A DNA stretch of 64,000 bases from Bog-950 sp035299425. GTDB lineage: Bacteria > Bacteroidota > Bacteroidia > Chitinophagales > LD1. The DNA lies in contig DATGWP010000080.1 of the NCBI GenBank assembly GCA_035299425.1, positions 29,572 to 93,571 on the forward strand, read 5' to 3'. Below the pieces are notes generated by a model, which was given only the letters and a program-made list of their open reading frames with translations, made no database searches and was not told the origin of the DNA. Position 1 is the stretch's first letter; every line of letters starts with the position of its first letter. Shown here one piece after another: positions 26,822-34,747 of the stretch. A program made the position numbers and the translations under genes.

Positions 26822-28693
26822 ATGAGCTTCTACGGCACCTCTATACCCGATTTATTAAAACGCCTTGAAACTGAAACTGGAGCGGCCAAGGCTAATACCT
26901 ATTTATACCTGGCTGTAGAGCATAAAGCAAGCGACCCGGTCACAGCTTTAAGCTATGCCAACCTTGCCTTAGAAATCTGTAGCGCAGAAAATTTAAAGGA
27001 AACCGAAATAGACTACTGGACAGTGCGCGCTATTTTAGAAGAAGGCGTTTCGGCATCAGAAAAAGCTATTGAGCATTTAGAAAAGGCGGTGGCCATAGCT
27101 GCCGAAATAAAAGATGAACAAGGTCGGCTTACAGCCCTGCAAAAAATAGGGCTGCACAAAATGCGGCAACATAAAACTGATGAAGCCGGTGAGATTTTAA
27201 TGCGCTGTGTAGAAGACTACAAACTGCTGCCCGACACCCTAATGAAAGCGGAATGCTATCACCAAACGGCACAGTATTTAATGAATGTTGATTTGAAGCA
27301 AGCTGTTGAAATAGCTTTGAGCGGATTGGCAATAGCCAAAAACATTGGCCGCCCGCTGGACCAGGTACACCACCTGAAAACGTTGTTGAATATAGCCGCT
27401 AAAAGCGGTGATGACGACAAGGCTATTGAATATGGGTTAGAAGCATTGCGGATTAAAGAGGAGAACAATGACCAGACTGCATTGCTGGGTACAGCACGGC
27501 GAATAGCACACCTTTATTTGAAACGTAACGAGCAAGTGCTGGCGCAAAAATATTTTGAACGCGAAGTGCAATTACATGCAGCACCCGTAAATATACACCG
27601 CACCGCACAACTACAGTTGGAAGATGCTGAAAGCTATTTTTACAGCGGGCGTGTAGCAGAGGCGCTGACTTTTGCAAAGCAAGCTATAAACATTGCCACT
27701 GCAGAAAACAACCTGCGTAAACTCGGCAATGCCGAGTTTCAGATGGGCAATCTTCTTTTTTTGAATAAAGAATTTAATGCGGCCATCCCATATCTGGAGA
27801 AGTCCATCCTGACAAAAGGTGATGCGATTGCTGCTAACGACCATATTGCCACGCTTGATTTACTGCACCAATGCTATGAGCAGGCTGAGCAATACATGGA
27901 GGCTTATACTACGCTGAGAAAAAAATCGGCGCTGGAGGCAGAACTGATAAACAGCGAGCGTATAAAAGAAGTAACCCAACTTAACAAGCGCTACGAAACG
28001 GAAAAGCGGGAAGCCGAATTGCGCGACTTAAAAATAAAGCAACAGCAAACAGAGCTTGAGCGCAGCGAAAGCGAATTGAAAGCCATTAAGGCACAAATGA
28101 ACCCGCACTTCATATTTAATGCGCTGAACAGTATACAGGAGATGTTTTTTATAGGCGATAAACGATTGGCCAACGAGCACCTGGGCAAATTCAGTCAGTT
28201 AACGCGCGAGATCCTAAAAGCCAGCGGCAAACAATACATTACGTTATCTGAGGAAATAGAAATGCTGAAAAAGTATCTGGACCTTGAAGGCCTGCGCTTT
28301 GAAAAGGACTTTTCATTTTCCGTAACAATGAATAATGAAGATGCCGCTGACGATATTTTACTACCGCCCATGCTGATACAGCCATATGTGGAGAACAGTA
28401 TTCGCCACGGCTTATTACATAAGCAAGGCGGAAAAAGCATTTCGATAGATTTTGTTTTTGATGAACCTGCCAGGCAATTGCGCTGCACGGTGAGCGATAA
28501 TGGAGTAGGGCGCAAAGCATCATCTGAAATAAACAAAGGGCGCAAACAATTGCATGAGTCGTTTTCTACCTCTGCCAACGCTAAGCGCTTAGAACTACTT
28601 AACCAAAACCGCGACGAAAAAATAGGAGTAGAATATGAAGATTTGGAGAACGGAACTAAAGTAGTGATATTGATACCCGTAAGCTATGATTAA
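26822..28693 (+). CDS. Cytoplasmic TPR sensor kinase, LytS-type
   Basis: From the ATG at 26822 (MSFYGTSIPDLLKRL) the protein is 623 residues; a start at 26783 adds 13 residues but would precede the -7 element. Residues about 20-350 are TPR repeats (NTYLYLAVEHKASDPVTAL, AEFQMGNLLFLNKEFNAA), then a coiled coil (about 370-420), then a His_kinase domain with MNPHFIFNALNSIQ (H429) and SDNGVG. There is no signal peptide or transmembrane helix, so the sensor is inside the cell. The kinase domain is closely similar to that of the membrane kinase at 11866-14751, but the sensory part is unrelated. The gene is divergent from the second adhesin and overlaps its regulator gene by 8 bp. Confidence 0.9.
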   Translation: MSFYGTSIPDLLKRLETETGAAKANTYLYLAVEHKASDPVTALSYANLALEICSAENLKETEIDYWTVRAILEEGVSASEKAIEHLEKAVAIAAEIKDEQGRLTALQKIGLHKMRQHKTDEAGEILMRCVEDYKLLPDTLMKAECYHQTAQYLMNVDLKQAVEIALSGLAIAKNIGRPLDQVHHLKTLLNIAAKSGDDDKAIEYGLEALRIKEENNDQTALLGTARRIAHLYLKRNEQVLAQKYFEREVQLHAAPVNIHRTAQLQLEDAESYFYSGRVAEALTFAKQAINIATAENNLRKLGNAEFQMGNLLFLNKEFNAAIPYLEKSILTKGDAIAANDHIATLDLLHQCYEQAEQYMEAYTTLRKKSALEAELINSERIKEVTQLNKRYETEKREAELRDLKIKQQQTELERSESELKAIKAQMNPHFIFNALNSIQEMFFIGDKRLANEHLGKFSQLTREILKASGKQYITLSEEIEMLKKYLDLEGLRFEKDFSFSVTMNNEDAADDILLPPMLIQPYVENSIRHGLLHKQGGKSISIDFVFDEPARQLRCTVSDNGVGRKASSEINKGRKQLHESFSTSANAKRLELLNQNRDEKIGVEYEDLENGTKVVILIPVSYD

Positions 28694-29432
28694 GGCTATA
28701 ATAATAGATGATGAAGCAAAAGCGCGGCGCATAATAGAGGCGCTGCTGAAAGAGTATTGCCCCGATGTAGAGGTTGTAGCCATAGCCGAAGATGTGCCAT
28801 CAGGCGTTATTGCTATTAACCAGCACAAACCCGATGTATTGTTTTTAGATGTAGAGATGCCCGGCTATACCGGTTTTCAGTTGCTAGATTTTTTTCGCGA
28901 TATAGATTTTGAAATTGTGTTTACCACTGCCCACAGCGATTATGCCGTGCAGGCTTTTCGTGTAAGTGCGATTGATTTTTTATTGAAGCCTATACAGATA
29001 TCAGAATTAATAGCCGCAGTAGAAAAAGTAAAGCTAAAGCAGGGGCAGAATAAAGAGCGCATTTCTATATTGAAAGAAAACTTTAAAGATAATTCGATAA
29101 AAAAACTGGCGCTACCGGTTGCCGAAGGTTTAACCTTTGTAGACACTGATACGCTTACACATTTAGAAGCGGACGGAGCCTATACGCATTTTCATTTTGC
29201 CGAAGGCCGCAAAATTATTGTAAGCAAAAAGATAAAGGAGTTTGAAGAAGCATTGACGCAGCAGAACAATTTCTTCAGAACGCACCGGTCATTTATAGTA
29301 AACCTGAAGAAGATAAAACAATACGTAAAACAGGAAGGCGGCTATGTGTTGCTGGATAACGAAATTCAAATACCATTGGCGCGCGAACGGAAGGATGAGT
29401 TTATGCAGGTAATAGAAAGGATGAGTTTATGA
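28686..29432 (+). CDS. LytTR-family response regulator
   Basis: A 248-residue regulator with receiver pocket D8-D9, phospho-acceptor D55 (VLFLDVEMPG) and lysine in FLLKPIQ. The LytTR domain is at about 140-245 (LEADGAYTHFHFAEGRKIIVSKKI, RTHRSFIVNLKKI). It overlaps the kinase gene upstream by 8 bp and the TIGR02757 gene downstream by 4 bp (ATGA). It is a paralogue of the regulator at 11114-11869: both are the second gene of a LytS-type pair beside an SprB-like adhesin, so both probably control the adjacent adhesin. Confidence 0.93.
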   Translation: MIKAIIIDDEAKARRIIEALLKEYCPDVEVVAIAEDVPSGVIAINQHKPDVLFLDVEMPGYTGFQLLDFFRDIDFEIVFTTAHSDYAVQAFRVSAIDFLLKPIQISELIAAVEKVKLKQGQNKERISILKENFKDNSIKKLALPVAEGLTFVDTDTLTHLEADGAYTHFHFAEGRKIIVSKKIKEFEEALTQQNNFFRTHRSFIVNLKKIKQYVKQEGGYVLLDNEIQIPLARERKDEFMQVIERMSL

Positions 29433-30211
29433 AACGCGAGCAGGTTTACGAGCTATTAGAACGCAAACACAAAGAATACAACTCGGCAAACTTTATAGCA
29501 AATGACCCCATCAGTGTTCCGCACCGGTTTACTAAGTTGCAGGATATTGAAATCATTGGTTTCTGGGTTGCCATGCTGGCATGGGGCAACCGCAAGGGTA
29601 TTATTAACTCAGGCAATAAACTGGTGGAGCTGATGGAAGGCGCGCCACACGATTTTGTAATGAATCATAAGGAAACAGACCTTAAACGGTTTCTCGATTT
29701 TAAGCACCGGACTTTTAATGCTACCGATGCCCTATACTTTATAGAATTTTTTAAGCAACATTACAGCAAACACAATTCGCTGGAAGAAGCTTTTGTAACT
29801 CGGTTGAGCAGGAAACCGGGTAATCAGGCAAAGCGGTTAGAGGCATTCCACGATTACTTTTTTTCTTTTGATGACGCACCGCACCGAACGCGTAAACATA
29901 TTGCCACACCCTTGCGCGGCAGCACCTGCAAACGCATGAATATGTTTCTGCGCTGGATGGTGCGCAAAGACAAACACGGAGTAGATTTTGGTTTGTGGAA
30001 GAAGATAAAGCCTTCGCAATTGTATATACCATTGGATGTACACGTCGACAGAACAGCGCGCAAGCTGGGCCTTATCCGCCGCAAGCAAACCGATTGGGAA
30101 ACAGTGGTAGAGTTAACCGAAAACCTGAAACAGTTTGACCCGAAAGACCCGGTTAAATATGACTTCTCTTTGTTTGGTATAAGTGTGTTAGATAAAATGG
30201 AGATACATTAG
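29429..30211 (+). CDS. TIGR02757 (DUF2400) family protein
   Basis: A 260-residue protein with the family hallmarks: NDPISVPHRF near the start, GFWVAMLAWGNRKGIIN, and a C-terminal block QLYIPLDVHVDRTARKLGL followed by DPVKYDFSLFGISVLD. The function is not established for the family. The LDVHVDRxARKLGL block resembles the catalytic VDTHVxRxxxRLG segment of HhH-GPD DNA glycosylases such as endonuclease III, so a nucleic-acid role is plausible; this is my reading, not an established fact. No iron-sulfur cysteines are present. It overlaps the LytTR regulator gene by 4 bp, though no functional link to it is obvious. Confidence 0.85.
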   Translation: MKREQVYELLERKHKEYNSANFIANDPISVPHRFTKLQDIEIIGFWVAMLAWGNRKGIINSGNKLVELMEGAPHDFVMNHKETDLKRFLDFKHRTFNATDALYFIEFFKQHYSKHNSLEEAFVTRLSRKPGNQAKRLEAFHDYFFSFDDAPHRTRKHIATPLRGSTCKRMNMFLRWMVRKDKHGVDFGLWKKIKPSQLYIPLDVHVDRTARKLGLIRRKQTDWETVVELTENLKQFDPKDPVKYDFSLFGISVLDKMEIH

Positions 30212-30216
30212 CCGCC

Positions 30217-30546
30217 ATGGATATTCAAAAGCAACTTTTCGATTCGTTTGAAATTGATGAACAATTTCTGCCGGCTAAAACTAATGATGAAGAGAAGTTC
30301 CGCGCCATCCGGCAATTGCTTATCCATCGTATTGATGAACTTATCCGCACCGATTTTGATAAACTGAAATGGATACTTTACCGCATTGATATAAGCGAGA
30401 AAAAGCTGGCCGAAACGCTGAAGACAAGTGAGCAGGATGCATCCTCTATAATAGCCGATATGATAATAACGCGCCAGCTTGAGAAAGCGGAGAGCAGGAA
30501 GAAATTTAGCGAAGGTGAGACCGCTGATTGGTCTTTTGACCTGTAG
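30217..30546 (+). CDS. Small conserved-type hypothetical protein
   Basis: A 109-residue acidic, mostly helical protein, without signal peptide or membrane segment. The centre (LIRTDFDKLKWILYRIDISEKKL followed by a short Ser/Asp-rich stretch) has the look of a small cytoplasmic Bacteroidota protein, but I recognise no named family. It starts 5 bp after the TIGR02757 gene, so it belongs to the same operon, which ends here at an inverted repeat. Confidence 0.65.
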   Translation: MDIQKQLFDSFEIDEQFLPAKTNDEEKFRAIRQLLIHRIDELIRTDFDKLKWILYRIDISEKKLAETLKTSEQDASSIIADMIITRQLEKAESRKKFSEGETADWSFDL

Positions 30547-30548
30547 GT

Positions 30549-30668
30549 TCGATTACAGATAAGTACAATTGATTACTCTGATAACGATGTAAATTCAACC
30601 GATGTGTTTTTTATTATTCTTGCATTTGTATTTATCTGAGTAATCTTTTTTAAAATCTGTGTAATCGA
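30549..30668. repeat. Imperfect inverted repeat between two genes
   Basis: The left arm (30549-30583) contains TCGATTACAGAT and GATTACTCTGATA. The right arm (30633-30668) contains TATCTGAGTAATC and ATCTGTGTAATCGA, their near reverse complements in the right order. The arms enclose a T-rich loop of about 50 nt. The structure begins 2 bp after the upstream stop codon and ends 8 bp before the fumarylacetoacetase ATG. It fills nearly the whole gap, and could act as terminator or mRNA hairpin. The ATCTGTGTAATC unit looks like a dispersed repeat type. Confidence 0.6.
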
Positions 30669-30676
30669 CATATAAT

Positions 30677-31948
30677 ATGAGCAACGCTAACAATCCTAAC
30701 CTGAAATCGTGGGTAGAAGTAAAGCCAGGCAGCGATTTTCCTATACAAAATTTGCCCTTTGGTATTTTTAAGACAGCCGGTACGCATGCCCGCGCGGGGG
30801 TTGCCATAGGCGAATATATACTGGACCTTTCGGTAATAGCCCATGCGGGTTTACTTGATTCTATCACGTTTGACAAAGAGGTATTGTCGCACCCTGTATT
30901 GAATGATTTTATTGCGCAGGGCAAGGCAGTTACTAATGCAGTACGCGAAAGGGTATCGCATTTGCTGAATGCCGACAACCCACAACTGCGTGATAACAAA
31001 GTGATGCGCGATAACTGCCTGATAAAGCAGAGTGATGCGCAAATGCAGCTACCGGTGCACGTGCCTAACTATACCGATTTTTACTCGAGCATAGAGCATG
31101 CAACCAACGTAGGTACTATGTTCCGCGACCCAGCTAATGCACTGTTGCCAAACTGGAAACACCTACCGGTAGGTTACCACGGCCGTGCCTCATCTATTGT
31201 AGTTAGCGGCACGCCTATCCGCCGCCCTAAAGGACAGACCAAAGCGGATGATGCACCGGTGCCTTCTTTCGGCCCATGTAAGCTATTAGACTTTGAACTG
31301 GAGATGGCTTTTATAACCGGTAAGCCAACTAACCTGGGCGAGAGCATTACCACAGCCAATGCGGAAGAGCATATTTTTGGCATGGTGTTGTTTAACGACT
31401 GGAGCGCACGCGATATACAAAAGTGGGAGTATGTTCCGCTGGGGCCATTTTTGGCCAAAAACTTCGGCTCTACTATTTCACCATGGATAGTAACTCTTGA
31501 AGCGCTGGAGCCATTTAGAGTAGAAACCCCAAAACAAGAACCGGAGGTGTTGCCATACCTGAAATCGGAAGGCAAGCGCAACATAGATATTAAACTCGAG
31601 GTAGAAATTATACCCGAAGGTGGCCAGGGCAAAGTAGTGTCCAATAGCAACTTTAAATACATGTACTGGAATATGTCGCAGCAACTAGCGCACCATACCG
31701 TAAACGGCTGCAATATTATGGTGGGCGATATGTATGCCAGCGGCACAATCAGCGGCCCGACACCGGATAGCTACGGTTCGATGCTGGAAATTAGCTGGCA
31801 GGGTAAAAACCCGGTGAAAATGCCCGATGGTACCGAGCGCAGGTTTATTTTAGATAACGATACAGTAGTAATGCGCGGCCACTGCGAAAAAGATGGTGTG
31901 CGTGTTGGTTTTGGAGAATGCAGCGGCAAGATATTACCGGCTTTGTAA
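30677..31948 (+). CDS. fahA: Fumarylacetoacetase
   Basis: A 423-residue enzyme (human FAH has 419) that hydrolyses 4-fumarylacetoacetate to fumarate and acetoacetate, the last step of tyrosine/phenylalanine degradation. Residues aligning with the known active site are present with a constant shift of 8: D134 and H141 (TDFYSSIEHATNVG), E207 and E209 (DFELEM) and D241 (LFNDWSARDIQ) with K261 (PLGPFLAKNFGS). These hold the Ca2+/Mg2+ and the catalytic dyad. Full length with intact motifs, so probably active and cytoplasmic. No homogentisate dioxygenase gene lies in the window, so the pathway is not clustered here. Two small membrane-protein genes follow closely (3 and 6 bp gaps). Confidence 0.95.
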   Translation: MSNANNPNLKSWVEVKPGSDFPIQNLPFGIFKTAGTHARAGVAIGEYILDLSVIAHAGLLDSITFDKEVLSHPVLNDFIAQGKAVTNAVRERVSHLLNADNPQLRDNKVMRDNCLIKQSDAQMQLPVHVPNYTDFYSSIEHATNVGTMFRDPANALLPNWKHLPVGYHGRASSIVVSGTPIRRPKGQTKADDAPVPSFGPCKLLDFELEMAFITGKPTNLGESITTANAEEHIFGMVLFNDWSARDIQKWEYVPLGPFLAKNFGSTISPWIVTLEALEPFRVETPKQEPEVLPYLKSEGKRNIDIKLEVEIIPEGGQGKVVSNSNFKYMYWNMSQQLAHHTVNGCNIMVGDMYASGTISGPTPDSYGSMLEISWQGKNPVKMPDGTERRFILDNDTVVMRGHCEKDGVRVGFGECSGKILPAL

Positions 31949-31951
31949 AAT

Positions 31952-32443
31952 ATGAAACAGTTTGTAATTGCAACTACAGAAGACACCTTGTTAGTCAGGC
32001 AAAGTATCCCATATAATATTTACAATACAGTTAAGTGGGCTTTGCTGCTTAGTCTGCTTGCTTTACCAGTATACTCATATTTTGCAAGTGTCATCGTTAT
32101 ACTTGTAAGTATTATTGTTTTTGTATTACTTGTTTTTCCTAATACATATATCTCACAACCCTTCTTGAATATTAACTCGACAACAGGAAAAATAAGCTAC
32201 TACCACTCTAAAGATATATTAGACGTAAACCTTTTTGGCAAAGTGGAATTGGTTGTAAATGAAGACCATGACGATTTATTTAGTATTGGATTGCTTGCTC
32301 TTACGAACAAAAAAGAAGATAGCGTGAGGATTTTTGAATGTCAATTGGGCTACTTTTCTGATGATCAATCTGTAGAGATTGCCATTGCGATTGCAAAGTT
32401 TCTCCAATTCGAATTGATTACTAATGTTACAGAAGAAGATTGA
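31952..32443 (+). CDS. Small membrane protein of unknown function
   Basis: A 163-residue protein with two adjacent hydrophobic helices (about 27-70: WALLLSLLALPVYSYFASVIVILVSIIVFVLLVF, given here as its span) and a soluble C-terminal part of about 90 residues. I recognise no family. Its base composition is somewhat more AT-rich than that of its neighbours. It starts 3 bp after the fumarylacetoacetase stop, so it is likely co-transcribed, but nothing suggests a role in the same pathway. Confidence 0.6.
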   Translation: MKQFVIATTEDTLLVRQSIPYNIYNTVKWALLLSLLALPVYSYFASVIVILVSIIVFVLLVFPNTYISQPFLNINSTTGKISYYHSKDILDVNLFGKVELVVNEDHDDLFSIGLLALTNKKEDSVRIFECQLGYFSDDQSVEIAIAIAKFLQFELITNVTEED

Positions 32444-32449
32444 TACACT

Positions 32450-32728
32450 ATGACCTACTACCTTATAGCGATACTACTCATAATAATGGGTGCCGGTGCG
32501 CGCACTATGTTTGAGATTGCCCACCATGCCCTCGGCCGCGAGCACGAGTCCTTTGGCCCTGCGGCAGATACTAACCGGCTGATTTTTTTAGCGCTGTGGT
32601 TTGTGCTGATGATGGTGGTGGATGTGATACTATTGCGCAACAAAGACCTGAAAAACAGGAATATCTATATAGCCTTGCTTTCAGTTGGTGTATTAGCGCC
32701 AACCGCTTATATGTTTTTAACACACTAA
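32450..32728 (+). CDS. Small three-helix membrane protein of unknown function
   Basis: A 92-residue protein with three hydrophobic segments (about 2-16, 48-61 and 71-89) and the short polar loop HHALGREHESFGPAAD between the first two. No family is recognised. It begins 6 bp after the preceding gene and is probably the last gene of the fumarylacetoacetase transcript. Confidence 0.6.
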   Translation: MTYYLIAILLIIMGAGARTMFEIAHHALGREHESFGPAADTNRLIFLALWFVLMMVVDVILLRNKDLKNRNIYIALLSVGVLAPTAYMFLTH

Positions 32729-32765
32729 TGTGATTTTACTCATACTTTAAGGTAGATGAGCTACA

Positions 32766-32773
32766 TACATTTG
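32766..32773 (+). promoter_or_regulatory. -7 promoter element 4 nt before a start codon
   Basis: TACATTTG matches the TAnnTTTG consensus exactly and lies 4 nt before the ATG at 32778, the same geometry as at 26810-26822. The -33 region is poor. A leaderless transcript would result if it is used. Confidence 0.4.
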
Positions 32774-32777
32774 TAGC

Positions 32778-33149
32778 ATGCGCAAAGTGGGTTTGATTTT
32801 TCTTACCACCGTTTTTTTAACGGGCAATACGCAGTTGGTTCAATTGCTAAAGATTCCCGCTTTGTTCTTCCATTTCTCCGAGCATGCTGCTAACAACAAT
32901 GTTTCGTTCCTGGAGTACCTGCACAATCATTACCTTCATGTGCACAAAGACAAAGATTATAGCCGCGACAAGCAGTTGCCATTTATGAATGCCGAAAACA
33001 CGGTTAATAAGGAAGCAAACGCTATCGCTCCGCTATCAATACAAAAGCAAGCCACTGAGCTGCCTCGTACCTGCCTTTATCTTGTTTACCGCCCCATCCA
33101 TAATCTTACCGCTTTTCATACTTCTATCTGGCAACCACCGCGGGCCTGA
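32778..33149 (+). CDS. Small hypothetical secreted or membrane-anchored protein
   Basis: A 123-residue protein with an N-terminal hydrophobic segment (VGLIFLTTVFLTG) that may be a signal anchor, a His-rich middle (FLEYLHNHYLHVHKDKDYSRDKQLPF) and the C-terminus SIWQPPRA. I recall similar short ORFs of Bacteroidota beside metal-transport genes, but no transporter is present here and no function can be assigned. The clustered histidines could bind a metal. Confidence 0.55.
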   Translation: MRKVGLIFLTTVFLTGNTQLVQLLKIPALFFHFSEHAANNNVSFLEYLHNHYLHVHKDKDYSRDKQLPFMNAENTVNKEANAIAPLSIQKQATELPRTCLYLVYRPIHNLTAFHTSIWQPPRA

Positions 33150-33257
33150 GTTTACAACTGTTTTCGTGTAGTGTTTTTATGGCTGATCCATTTGTTATGC
33201 CAGTATAACTACATGTGCTTATATGTCCTTTTTTGAACAAACTAAAAAATAGAAAAT

Positions 33258-33761
33258 ATGAATACTGCTCACTGGCATTTAATATTAAACCATGTACCTA
33301 TATTGGGCACATTGGCTTGTATCATAATTATTGCGTTTGGCTTGCTGCGCAAAAACCGCGACACCCAGTTACTGGGCTTGGCGGGTGTAGTTGTAATGGC
33401 GCTCATATCATTAATAGTAATGGAAACAGGTGAGGGTGCAGAAGAACTGGTAGAAAAGCTACCAGGAATAGCCGATGCTGCTATGGATGCGCACGAAGAT
33501 GCAGCCAAAATTGCGAACATCATTTTGATTGTTGCAGGTGTTTTTTCCGTAATAACACTGGCGCTTCACTTTTTTAAGCGCGGGTTGTATGTAGCTGCCG
33601 TGTGGCTTACACTCATTATATCGGCAGTGGCTTTTGGGTTTATGGGCTATACTGGTTATTTGGGAGGCAAAATACGCCATACAGAAACCAGTGCTGTTAA
33701 TGCTGCAAACCCGCAACAAACAGGTGATGCGGCAGAGGCCGCCACAGAAGAAGAAGATTAA
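33258..33761 (+). CDS. DUF2231-like four-helix membrane protein
   Basis: A 167-residue membrane protein with four hydrophobic segments (about 16-28, 37-52, 83-104, 109-131), starting MNTAHWHLILNHVPILGTL. The N-terminal HWHLILNHVP pattern, with paired histidines ahead of the first helix, is characteristic of DUF2231/Rieske-associated membrane proteins, which may bind heme. The C-terminal tail is polar, rich in A/E/D. It stands alone with a good terminator 6 bp behind it. The match to DUF2231 is by pattern only. Confidence 0.6.
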   Translation: MNTAHWHLILNHVPILGTLACIIIIAFGLLRKNRDTQLLGLAGVVVMALISLIVMETGEGAEELVEKLPGIADAAMDAHEDAAKIANIILIVAGVFSVITLALHFFKRGLYVAAVWLTLIISAVAFGFMGYTGYLGGKIRHTETSAVNAANPQQTGDAAEAATEEED

Positions 33762-33766
33762 CAAAG

Positions 33767-33803
33767 CAGGCCCCGCGAAAAAAACCGGGGCCTGTTAATT
33801 TTG
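33767..33803 (+). terminator. Intrinsic terminator
   Basis: CAGGCCCCG (33767-33775) pairs with CGGGGCCTG (33786-33794), with a 10-nt A-rich loop and the T-rich tail TTAATTTTGATT. It follows the DUF2231-like gene. Confidence 0.88.
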
Positions 33804-33820
33804 ATTCTCTAATATTGAGA

Positions 33821-34732
33821 ATGATTTCTTTGCACACATCAGATTTACCAATACCCAAACTGCACGAACACCTGTTAGGTGCAGTGGCGCCACGGCCTAT
33901 TGCTTTTGCTACTACTATAGATAAAGAAGGCAATGTGAACCTGGCGCCGTTTTCGTTCTTCAATTGTTTTGGTGCTAACCCGCCTACACTGATTTTTTCT
34001 CCGGCGCGTAGTGGCAAAACAGGCGCCACCAAAAACACACACGATAATGTGTTGGAAGTGCCCGAGTGCGTAATAAACATTGCTCCTTATAGCATACTGT
34101 ATCAAATGAACCTGGCGGCGCACATGTATCCAAAAGGAACAGATGAGTTTGCTAAATCAGGCCTAACACCTATACCAAGTGTAACGGTTAAACCTCCGCG
34201 CGTGGCTGAATGCTATGTGCAGATGGAATGTAAGGTAAAGCAGGTAATAGAAACCGGGCCCGGTGGTGGTGCGGGTAATCTTGTTATTTGCGAAGTGACA
34301 ATGATACACATAGATGAAAAAGTGTTGGATGCTGAAGGCAGTATAGACCCGGCTAAGATGGATTACATAGCCCGCCTTGGCAAACAATACTGGTGCCGCA
34401 TAGGTGCCGAAAGCATTATCACAATCCCCGGTTTTAAGATGGCGAATGAACTGGGGCTTGGTTTCGATGGATTGCCAGAGGAGATTCGCCACTCGAAATA
34501 CCTGACCGGTAACGAGATTGCACAGATAGCAGCCTTACATACTTTCCCTACTGTCGAAGAAATCTCACAGTTAAAACAAGCCGACTTTGTATTGGAAATT
34601 GAAGAAGCTACTAAGGGTAATTTTGAAGAATTTGAACGGCGCATAAACGACCGGGTTAAAATTGAAGTAAAGCGCGGCAGTTTGCCGCTGGCTTTTCAGT
34701 TGTTGATGTTGGTGGAAGAGCACAAGCATTAA
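33821..34732 (+). CDS. Flavin reductase family (FMN-binding split barrel) protein
   Basis: From the ATG at 33821 the protein is 303 residues; a TTG two codons earlier is also in frame but unnecessary. The N-terminal two thirds are the split-barrel flavin reductase domain (VAPRPIAFATTIDKEGNVNLAPFSFF; ANPPTLIFSP; NTHDNVLEVPECVINIA), which binds FMN and reduces it or uses it as a cofactor. The C-terminal 90 residues (FGLPEEIRHSKYLTGNEIAQIAAL) are an extension seen in some Bacteroidota members. It is cytoplasmic. It converges with the NAD(P)H oxidoreductase gene, with 15 bp between the stop codons. The physiological substrate is unknown. Confidence 0.88.
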   Translation: MISLHTSDLPIPKLHEHLLGAVAPRPIAFATTIDKEGNVNLAPFSFFNCFGANPPTLIFSPARSGKTGATKNTHDNVLEVPECVINIAPYSILYQMNLAAHMYPKGTDEFAKSGLTPIPSVTVKPPRVAECYVQMECKVKQVIETGPGGGAGNLVICEVTMIHIDEKVLDAEGSIDPAKMDYIARLGKQYWCRIGAESIITIPGFKMANELGLGFDGLPEEIRHSKYLTGNEIAQIAALHTFPTVEEISQLKQADFVLEIEEATKGNFEEFERRINDRVKIEVKRGSLPLAFQLLMLVEEHKH

Positions 34733-34747
34733 ATATAGATGCTTGCT

